A stretch of 11,495 nt of DNA from Halovenus sp. GTDB lineage: Archaea; Halobacteriota; Halobacteria; Halobacteriales; Haloarculaceae. A program made the translations under genes and the position numbers. This document shows, piece after piece, positions 1-4,424 of the stretch. Numbering within the stretch: the stretch's first letter is position 1; the number at the start of each line of letters is the position of its first letter. Below the pieces are notes generated by a model. That model was not told the DNA's origin and did not search any database. It saw only the letters and a program-made list of their open reading frames with translations. The DNA lies in NCBI GenBank assembly GCA_028275145.1, contig JAQCNG010000071.1, forward strand, positions 1 to 11,495. Reading direction: 5' to 3'.

Positions 1-1008
1 GTCGACCCCGAGGATCTGGTGAAACTCTCCTCGAACGAGAACCCGTTCGGACCGAGTCCCGCCGCAGTCGAGGCTATCCACGAGGCAGCAGCGGGTGTCC
101 ACACGTATCCAAAGGCGGTCCACACGGACCTGATGGCCGCCGTTGCCACAAAGTGGGGCGTCGAACCCGGGCAGGTGTGGCTCTCGCCCGGTGGCGACGG
201 CTTTCTCGACTACCTCGGTCGGGCGATGCTCGACCACGACGACCGGGTGCTCGTTCCCGACCCTGCGTTTGCCTACTACGGGATGAGCGCCCGCTACAAC
301 GGTGCGGTCGTCGACCGGTACAGTCTCCACCGCGAGGAGAACTTCGCACAGACCCCCGAGACAGTGCTCTCGGACTACGACGGCCACCGTCTCGTCTACA
401 TCACCAGCCCCCACAACCCGACCGGGTCGGAGATGTCCCTCGACGACGTCCGGAGAGTTGCGGACCGGACCGACCCCGAGACGCTGGTGCTCGTCGACGA
501 GGCCTACGGCGAGTTCACGACACGGCCCTCCGCGCGGCGACTGCTCGAGGAGCGTGACGACGTCTGCGTGTTGCGGACGTTCTCGAAGAGCCACGGACTG
601 GCGGGGTTACGGGTCGGCTACGGACTGGTCCCGGCGGGGTGGGCGGACGCCTACAACCGGGTCAACACACCCTTTGCGGTGAACACGCTCGCCTGCAGTG
701 CTGCACTGGCCGCCCTGGAGGACGACCAGCACCTCGAGCAGGCGGTCGAAACCGCACGGTGGGCCCGCGAGTACATGCACGAACACCTCGACGCGCCGAC
801 CTGGGAGAGCGGCGGGAACTTCGTGCTCGCGGAGGTGGGCGACGGCGAGGCGGTGGCGGCGGCGACACAGCGCGCGGGTGTCATCATCCGTGACTGCACG
901 AGTTTCGGACTGCCAGACTGCGTCCGGGTGACCTGTGGCACCCGGGAGAGTATGCCCGAGGTGGTCGACACGATAAACAACGTGCTCGCGGGAGGAATCG
1001 CGGAGTAA
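1..1008 (+). CDS. hisC: Histidinol-phosphate aminotransferase, 5' end cut by window edge
   Basis: PLP-dependent class I/II aminotransferase that converts imidazole-acetol phosphate and glutamate to histidinol phosphate in cytosolic histidine synthesis. The frame is open from base 1, so the true start lies outside; 335 residues are visible and the family usually has about 350-370, so roughly 20-30 N-terminal residues are missing. Seen: the N-terminal LSSNENPFGPSP motif (from visible residue 9), SPHNPTG near 136-142, DEAYGEF near 166-172, and the PLP-lysine motif FSKSHGLAGLRVGY with the Schiff-base Lys at about 196. A GTG at 19 is internal and is not the likely start. It ends with TAA 2 bp before the adenylate kinase ATG, so the two are probably co-transcribed. 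The family is certain; the histidine role over another aromatic aminotransferase role is inferred from motif likeness. Confidence 0.93.
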   Translation, partial: VDPEDLVKLSSNENPFGPSPAAVEAIHEAAAGVHTYPKAVHTDLMAAVATKWGVEPGQVWLSPGGDGFLDYLGRAMLDHDDRVLVPDPAFAYYGMSARYNGAVVDRYSLHREENFAQTPETVLSDYDGHRLVYITSPHNPTGSEMSLDDVRRVADRTDPETLVLVDEAYGEFTTRPSARRLLEERDDVCVLRTFSKSHGLAGLRVGYGLVPAGWADAYNRVNTPFAVNTLACSAALAALEDDQHLEQAVETARWAREYMHEHLDAPTWESGGNFVLAEVGDGEAVAAATQRAGVIIRDCTSFGLPDCVRVTCGTRESMPEVVDTINNVLAGGIAE

Positions 1009-1010
1009 GG

Positions 1011-1517
1011 ATGCGCGTCGCAGTGACCGGCACTCCGGGGACCGGCAAGACAACCGCAACCGACCTCGCGGAGACACCCCTCTCGACGGTCCATCTCAAC
1101 GACGCCATCCACGAGCACGAACTCACCGCGGGCCACGACGAGGAACGCGACTCGGCAGTCGCCGACATCGACGCTGTCGTGGACTGGCTAAACGGCCGGG
1201 ACGACATCCTCGTCGAGTCGCATCTCGCCCACCACGTCCCCGCCGACCGTGTCGTCGTCCTCAGATGTCACCCCGAGGAACTTGAGAGACGGCTGCAACG
1301 GCGGGAGGAACCGCCCGAAACCGTCGCCGAGAACGCGGAGAGCGAGGCGCTCGATATCGTCCTCGCCGAGGCTGTCGACCGGCACGGGCGAGAACAGGTC
1401 TACGAGGTCAACACGACCGACCGTGACCCTGCGTCCGTTGCTGCCGACGTCGCGGCGGTGGTCGCAGGCGAGCGCGAACCGACCGCCGGAACGGTTTCGT
1501 TCGTGGACTACCTATGA
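1011..1517 (+). CDS. AK6/Fap7-type adenylate kinase (P-loop NTPase)
   Basis: A 168-residue archaeal homologue of AK6/Fap7 (hCINAP), an atypical adenylate kinase/ATPase which in eukaryotes and archaea assists late small-subunit ribosome maturation through protein S14/S11. Seen: Walker A GTPGTGKT at residues 7-14 directly after the first beta strand, a short NMP-binding region with HLNDAIHEHEL, a strand ending in ESHLAHHVPAD (about 65-75), and the AK6-like C-terminal helix NAESEALDIVLAEA (about 108-121), where the adenine-contacting part of these proteins lies. The length fits the family (about 170-180). The ATG sits 2 bp after the hisC stop and the stop overlaps the next gene by 4 bp (ATGA), so translational coupling in one operon is likely. 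The pairing with hisC probably reflects operon packing rather than a histidine role. Confidence 0.9.
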   Translation: MRVAVTGTPGTGKTTATDLAETPLSTVHLNDAIHEHELTAGHDEERDSAVADIDAVVDWLNGRDDILVESHLAHHVPADRVVVLRCHPEELERRLQRREEPPETVAENAESEALDIVLAEAVDRHGREQVYEVNTTDRDPASVAADVAAVVAGEREPTAGTVSFVDYL

Positions 1518-2122
1518 CACTCGACGGGCTCCGACCGCTCGCAGACAGGGTGATACGCCCGTTTATCTCGGGCTCGAAACGCGCCGGGCTCACCCCCGAC
1601 GCGGTGAGTCTGCTCGCTCTGCTCGCGGCGTTCGCGGCGGCCGGAAGCTTCTATCTGGCGGGCGAGACGCGATTCGCATACCTGCTCGGCGCACTGCTCG
1701 TGTTCTGCAACGGGATGCTGGACCTGCTCGACGGCGCGCTCGCGCGCGAACTCGACACCTCCTCGTCGGCCGGTGACCTGCTCGACCACGTGCTCGACCG
1801 CTACGCCGATATCGCCGTCGTCGCGGGGCTGGCCGCCGGTATCGGGGCGTTCGCGCTCGGGTTCGCGGCCGTCACCGGGGTGTTGATGACATCCTACCTC
1901 GGCACGCAGGCCGAGGCAGTGGGGCTCGACCGGGTGTACGGCGGACTGCTCGGACGTGCGGACCGGCTGGTGCTGGTCGGCCTGGTGGCGACTGTCGCCG
2001 CCTTCGGCGACTGGACGCTCCAGGGGCTGTCCCTGGTCGGCTGGCTGCTCGTCGTGTTCGCCGCCGTCGGCCACCTGACCGCGCTCCAGCGGTTCTACTA
2101 CGCACGCCGCGACCTGGGCTGA
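1514..2122 (+). CDS. CDP-alcohol phosphatidyltransferase family membrane enzyme
   Basis: A 202-residue integral membrane enzyme of the CDP-alcohol phosphatidyltransferase class, which moves a CDP-activated (in archaea, CDP-archaeol) lipid onto an alcohol head group. The complete signature D-x2-DG-x2-AR-x8-G-x3-D-x3-D is present: D70, D73-G74, A77-R78, G87, D91 and D95; the aspartates bind the metal ions. Hydrophobic segments near 31-49, 54-70, 99-115, 118-130 and 150-185 match the usual six-helix layout. The acceptor (inositol phosphate, glycerol phosphate or serine) cannot be decided; the TPDAVSLL start and short length recall archaeal PgsA-like or archaetidylinositol-phosphate synthases. 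ATG 1514 overlaps the adk stop by 4 bp, giving coupled translation. Six bases after its TGA a small palindromic element begins, so the mRNA 3' end probably carries that hairpin. Confidence 0.9.
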   Translation: MTLDGLRPLADRVIRPFISGSKRAGLTPDAVSLLALLAAFAAAGSFYLAGETRFAYLLGALLVFCNGMLDLLDGALARELDTSSSAGDLLDHVLDRYADIAVVAGLAAGIGAFALGFAAVTGVLMTSYLGTQAEAVGLDRVYGGLLGRADRLVLVGLVATVAAFGDWTLQGLSLVGWLLVVFAAVGHLTALQRFYYARRDLG

Positions 2123-2127
2123 ACCGT

Positions 2128-2213
2128 CTCATACTGTCGGCTGTAACTTCGTGGAACGATTCGGCACCCCGGGATGCCGAAATATGCCATTGGATTACAG
2201 CCGACAGTATCAG
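2128..2213 (+). mobile_element. MITE-like palindromic element, copy 1
   Basis: An 86-bp element (core 2131-2210) whose ends are inverted repeats: CTCATACTGTCGGCTGTAA on the left and the complement of CTGATACTGTCGGCTGTAA on the right, differing at one base in 19. The centre holds a second inverted repeat, TTCGGCA / TGCCGAA, around CCCCGGGA. The arms between are not complementary, which gives the element an orientation. A second copy lies at 4135-4220 in the opposite orientation; by eye 74 of the 80 core bases agree. There is no coding capacity and no clear target duplication (both copies share CTCAT before and ATCAG after, which I count as part of the element). It is most likely a non-autonomous element mobilised by a transposase not in this window. 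A structured RNA or terminator role for the upstream operon is possible. Confidence 0.82.
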
Positions 2214-2297
2214 CCCGACTCCGCTGGCACACGCGGCCACCGCCGGAACAGGCGTGTAGTCACCGCCGGAACGGTACGTACCTTCGACCGCACGCGC

Positions 2298-2340
2298 GAG
2301 CGGGGGAAACCAAGCGGGGGAAACCAAGCGGGAGAGAGCC
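2298..2340. repeat. Short 14-bp tandem repeat upstream of the aMBF1 gene
   Basis: Three consecutive units read as RAGCGGGGGAAACC: 2298-2311 and 2312-2325 differ only at the first base, and 2326-2340 is a degenerate third (AAGCGGGAGAGAGCC). The run lies some 40 bp before the ATG-proximal promoter box. Nearby are a direct repeat CACCGCCGGAAC at 2238-2249 and 2261-2272, and a 10-bp palindrome GGTACGTACC at 2273-2282. Together they fill the space between the MITE-like element and the promoter. They could be regulator sites or slippage products; no function can be assigned. Confidence 0.6.
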
Positions 2341-2345
2341 AGCGT

Positions 2346-2358
2346 ACGATTTATCCGG
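2346..2358 (+). promoter_or_regulatory. Probable archaeal TATA box for the aMBF1 gene
   Basis: The AT-rich patch ACGATTTATCC stands out in GC-rich sequence and is centred about 26 bp before ATG 2379. This is the spacing expected for a leaderless or nearly leaderless archaeal transcript, and it supports the start at 2379 rather than an upstream extension through the repeat element. Confidence 0.5.
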
Positions 2359-2378
2359 TATGCTCTCGAAGAACGGGT

Positions 2379-2927
2379 ATGGTCCAGTGTGAGATGTGCG
2401 GGACAGAGACTGCGGACCCGAACCGTATAAAAGTCGAGGGCGCGGAACTCGACGTCTGCGACGAGTGTACCGACTTCGGGACCGAGTTGAACACGGGAGA
2501 GGACTCCTCGTCGAGTTCGACGAAGTACTCGACATCCAGCGGCGGTTCGAGCACTGGGAGTTCGGGCAGGTCGGGCTCGACGAGCACCGGCACGACGAGC
2601 ACCGGCGGCGGTGGTGGCGGACACAGCAACGACATCTACGAGGATGTCGACGAACTCGCCCAGGACTTCGACAGACAGATACGGAAGGCACGCGAGCGCG
2701 CCGACCTGACACAGTCGGAGCTGGCACAGCAACTCAACGAGAAGGCCAGTCTCATCCGCAAACTCGAACAGGGTGATACGCTCCCGACCGACAACCTCCA
2801 GAGCAAGCTGGAGCGGTACTTCGATATCGACCTCACGGCGGGTGGCGGCGTCGACGCGGACGAGTGGGAGAGCGACAGTTCCACCGGCGAGTACACGCTC
2901 GGTGACATGGTCGAACGAAAGGACTGA
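2379..2927 (+). CDS. Archaeal multiprotein bridging factor 1 (zinc ribbon plus XRE-type HTH)
   Basis: A 182-residue protein with the aMBF1 layout. An N-terminal zinc ribbon uses C4-x2-C7 and C27-x2-C30. A low-complexity Ser/Gly/Thr linker runs from about 43 to 83. A helix-turn-helix of the Cro/XRE class runs from about 96 to 150 (RKARERADLTQSELAQQLNE, then LIRKLEQGDTLP). In eukaryotes MBF1 bridges activators and TBP; the archaeal protein associates with ribosomes and transcription, and its exact role is unsettled. The frame stays open upstream to 2151, but that stretch is the MITE-like element and repeats, while ATG 2379 fits the promoter box and starts directly with the zinc-ribbon sequence MVQCEMCG. 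It is probably transcribed alone: 73 bp with its own promoter signal separates it from srp19. The long flexible linker is typical of halophile versions. Confidence 0.93.
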   Translation: MVQCEMCGTETADPNRIKVEGAELDVCDECTDFGTELNTGEDSSSSSTKYSTSSGGSSTGSSGRSGSTSTGTTSTGGGGGGHSNDIYEDVDELAQDFDRQIRKARERADLTQSELAQQLNEKASLIRKLEQGDTLPTDNLQSKLERYFDIDLTAGGGVDADEWESDSSTGEYTLGDMVERKD

Positions 2928-2963
2928 GCCGACAACGGGCGAGATTCGGGGGCGGTGAGGGAC

Positions 2964-2980
2964 CGAAAGAGAATTACTCC
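2964..2980 (+). promoter_or_regulatory. Probable promoter (BRE/TATA) of srp19-gar1
   Basis: The purine stretch CGAAAGA (BRE-like) is followed by GAATTAC, centred about 26 bp before ATG 3001. It is the only AT-rich patch between the two genes and fits leaderless transcription of srp19-gar1. Confidence 0.5.
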
Positions 2981-3000
2981 GCGCGGGCAGAACTCGGCAC

Positions 3001-3279
3001 ATGGTCGAAAACGTCATCTGGCCGGCGTATCTCGACGCGAACCTGTCGCGCTCCGAGGGGCGACGGGTGCCCGAGGACCTCGCAGTCGAGGAGCCGACAA
3101 TCGAGGAGATTGCCCGCGCGGTCAAACAGGTGGGCTACGATATCGAGGTGAACCGGGACAAGACCTACTCCCGCGAGTACGAACCACGGGGGCAGGTGCT
3201 TGTAAAGGACGCCGGCGACGCCAGCAAGAGCGACCTCCTGCAGGCAACGGCGGCCTATCTCGGCGCGATACGGGCATGA
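3001..3279 (+). CDS. srp19: Signal recognition particle protein SRP19
   Basis: A 92-residue protein that binds the tips of helices 6 and 8 of 7S SRP RNA and prepares the particle to accept SRP54, which then targets nascent membrane and secreted proteins. Seen: the conserved opening [20 protein letters not shown] (residues 5-24), which is the RNA-binding strand and loop of SRP19, followed by the [13 protein letters not shown] helix and the basic strand region [17 protein letters not shown]. The length equals the usual 90-95 of archaeal SRP19. The stop overlaps the gar1 start as ATGA, so the two are translationally coupled. The srp19-gar1 pairing joins two archaeal ribonucleoprotein components and, from memory, is common in haloarchaea. 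Confidence 0.96.
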   Translation: MVENVIWPAYLDANLSRSEGRRVPEDLAVEEPTIEEIARAVKQVGYDIEVNRDKTYSREYEPRGQVLVKDAGDASKSDLLQATAAYLGAIRA

Positions 3280-3503
3280 GACGCGCTGGCACCGTCGTCG
3301 GCACCGCTCAGAGTGTCGCGGTCGTCCGCAACACCGACGACCAGTTTCCCGACGTCGGAACGGAACTGGTCGACGAGCGACTCGACCCTGTTGGCGAGGT
3401 TGTGGACGTGTTCGGACCCGTCGACCAGCCGTATCTCGCAGTCTCCCCGCCACCGGACCGTACTGTTGCTCGACTCGTCGGCGATGTCGTCTACGCGCGG
3501 TGA
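3276..3503 (+). CDS. gar1: H/ACA RNA-protein complex component Gar1
   Basis: A 75-residue Gar1, the small beta-barrel subunit of the H/ACA ribonucleoprotein that with Cbf5, Nop10 and L7Ae carries out guide-RNA-directed pseudouridylation of rRNA; Gar1 contacts Cbf5 and helps product turnover. Seen: an N-terminal strand [11 protein letters not shown], the core strands [30 protein letters not shown] (residues about 27-56), where GxVxDVFGPVxxPY is the family hallmark, and a short tail ending VGDVVYAR. There is no Gly/Arg-rich tail, as expected for archaeal Gar1. The start ATG 3276 overlaps the srp19 stop. The gene ends before a 60-bp gap that leads to the convergent minus-strand pair. Confidence 0.93.
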   Translation: MRRAGTVVGTAQSVAVVRNTDDQFPDVGTELVDERLDPVGEVVDVFGPVDQPYLAVSPPPDRTVARLVGDVVYAR

Positions 3504-3563
3504 CCCGCCCCGCGGGTCGGCACGGTCGTGTCCGCACGCCGATCCTGCCCCGCGGGTCCGCGG

Positions 3564-3704
3564 TCAATCCCGGGGGTGGCTGTCGATGTCGTCGAGAACG
3601 GAGCCGGTGAGTTCACGCTGTGACTCCAGGCCGGTCTCGACGGACAGACGACCGGTGTCGAACAGGTCACGCTGGACGTCGAGGGCCAGAGCGAACCGGG
3701 GCAT
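3564..3704 (-). CDS. Small 46-aa protein coupled to the AbrB-domain gene (phasin-like fragment?)
   Basis: Reading on the minus strand from ATG 3704-3702 gives 46 residues beginning MPRFALALDVQRDLFD and ending DDIDSHPRD before TGA 3566-3564. The start overlaps the stop of the upstream AbrB-domain gene (TGATG), a strong sign of coupled translation and of a real gene. The sequence is amphipathic and helix-prone, with QRDLFDTGRLSVETGLESQREL resembling the openings of phasin-like helical proteins next to AbrB-type PhaR genes in haloarchaea. The protein is much shorter than a typical phasin (about 120-160 residues), and the DNA past the stop is GC-rich with no obvious continuation in another frame. 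It may therefore be a truncated remnant or a genuine short partner. The coding call is fairly secure; the function is only a suggestion. Confidence 0.6.
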   Translation of the reverse strand: MPRFALALDVQRDLFDTGRLSVETGLESQRELTGSVLDDIDSHPRD

Positions 3705-4015
3705 CAGTCGTCGTCGCGTTTGCGTTTGACCGGGAACACGACCGCCTGCACGATGTCACCCTCCTCGATGTCCAGGGTCTCACGCTCCGCGTCGGGGATG
3801 CTGATGCGCCCGCCGCTCTGGACGCGGGTCTTGAACGTGGCCGTCTGACTCATTGCCCCGAGCTGGTTCATATCCATGCCCGCACCCGAGCCAGTTCCGG
3901 CCCCGAGCATCTGTCTGACCAGTTCCTGCTGGGTTTCGACTGCCTGCTCCCCGGTCTCTGCGAACAGCTTGAATACGTCCGGCGGCCCTGAGTACCCCTG
4001 GTCGTCGTCTGACAT
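3704..4015 (-). CDS. AbrB/SpoVT-domain protein, PhaR-like
   Basis: 103 residues in two parts. The N-terminal part (about 13-56) has a helical stretch VFKLFAETGEQAVETQQELV and a Gly/Met-rich linker. The C-terminal part (about 61-97) is a swapped-hairpin AbrB DNA-binding domain, with KTRVQSGGRISIPDAERETL followed by the family's D-x-x-E-GD-V pattern. From memory, Haloferax mediterranei PhaR has the same order and controls polyhydroxyalkanoate granule genes with its downstream partner PhaP; here a coupled small ORF follows but no phaE/phaC is in view, so the PHA link is inference. The frame is open further upstream to 4111, but ATG 4015 is chosen because a TATA box lies about 31 bp before it. 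The Asp/Lys/Arg-rich C-terminus is ordinary for halophiles. Confidence 0.82.
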   Translation of the reverse strand: MSDDDQGYSGPPDVFKLFAETGEQAVETQQELVRQMLGAGTGSGAGMDMNQLGAMSQTATFKTRVQSGGRISIPDAERETLDIEEGDIVQAVVFPVKRKRDDD

Positions 4016-4040
4016 CTGTTGAGTTCGGGTACTTCCCACC

Positions 4041-4050
4041 GAGATATAAA
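4041..4050 (-). promoter_or_regulatory. TATA box for the AbrB-domain gene
   Basis: On the minus strand the sequence CCTTTATATCTC is a clear archaeal TATA element, centred about 31 bp before ATG 4015. This predicts a leader of only a few bases. It is the best-formed promoter in the window and fixes the gene start. Confidence 0.68.
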
Positions 4051-4134
4051 GGTTGTGAGAGAACCCCACTCTGAACCACCTGGTGGTACGTGATGGCGAC
4101 CCACCGTTCACCGGCCCGTCGAGACTGCCGGCAA

Positions 4135-4220
4135 CTCATACTGTCAGCTGTAAGCCAATGACACATTTCGGCACCCCGGGGGGCCGAATCGTTCCACGAA
4201 GTTACAGCCGACAGTATCAG
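4135..4220 (-). mobile_element. MITE-like palindromic element, copy 2 (inverted)
   Basis: An 86-bp element (core 4138-4217), the reverse complement of copy 1 at 2128-2213 with about six base differences over the 80-bp core. The ends are CTCATACTGTC and GACAGTATCAG. The central TTCGGC / GCCGAA inverted repeat now flanks CCCCGGGG. One end carries a change (CTGTCAGC against CTGTCGGC) that weakens the outer stem by one pair. It sits 120 bp upstream of the AbrB-domain gene and just before the 25-bp tandem array leading to the ABC transporter. The 409 bp between the start codons at 4015 and 4425 contain no gene: only this element, the array and two divergent promoters. Confidence 0.82.
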
Positions 4221-4237
4221 TGTTCCCGTCGTCGTCA

Positions 4238-4380
4238 AGTCGGTCCGGAACCGCTCCGAACTGACCGGTCTGGAACCGGTCCAGCCTGACCGGTCTGGAA
4301 CCGCTCCGAACCGACCGGTCCGGAACCGGTCCAGCCTGACCGGTCCGGAACCGCATCGACCCGGTCTGGGACCGCTGAAA
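4238..4380. repeat. 25-bp tandem repeat array upstream of the ABC transporter
   Basis: Five 25-bp units lie head to tail at 4238-4262, 4263-4287, 4288-4312, 4313-4337 and 4338-4362, with a decaying sixth to about 4380. Units 2-5 start with the 8-bp palindrome GACCGGTC, then YGGAACCG. The remaining 9 bases alternate between a CTCCGAAC type (units 1 and 3, altered in 5) and a GTCCAGCCT type (units 2 and 4), so the array is also a 50-bp higher-order repeat. CTGGA and TCCAG arms around ACCGG give unit 2 a further perfect inverted repeat. The array ends about 4 bp before the AT-rich promoter box of the exporter gene. There are no spacers as in CRISPR, and the frames through it are not gene-like. 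An operator array or a slippage product are the two readings. Confidence 0.85.
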
Positions 4381-4383
4381 TCA

Positions 4384-4396
4384 CAATAATTAATGC
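4384..4396 (+). promoter_or_regulatory. Probable promoter of the ABC exporter gene
   Basis: CAATAATTAATG is the most AT-rich patch in the region, centred about 35 bp before ATG 4425. The predicted transcript would start near 4415 with a leader of about 10 bases. The 25-bp repeat array ends immediately upstream, where BRE or activator contacts would be. Confidence 0.55.
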
Positions 4397-4424
4397 TCTA
4401 CTTCCCCGAAAAGTCGTAGTTCAG

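Noticed and set aside
2151..2378. N-terminal extension of aMBF1 by 76 codons
   Set aside because: It reads through the mobile element and repeats; the zinc ribbon starts right after ATG 2379 and a promoter box fits that start.
1872..3125. Open reading frame of 417 codons on the minus strand
   Set aside because: It runs antisense through the phosphatidyltransferase end, the repeat element, aMBF1 and the start of srp19, all well supported; Arg/Ser/Ala-rich content is typical of shadow frames in GC-rich genomes.
2128..4220. Composite transposon carrying the genes between the two elements
   Set aside because: The cargo is core genes (srp19, gar1, aMBF1), no transposase is present, and no target duplication flanks the whole block.
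4238..4380. CRISPR array
   Set aside because: Units are contiguous 25-bp repeats without spacers, and no cas gene is present.
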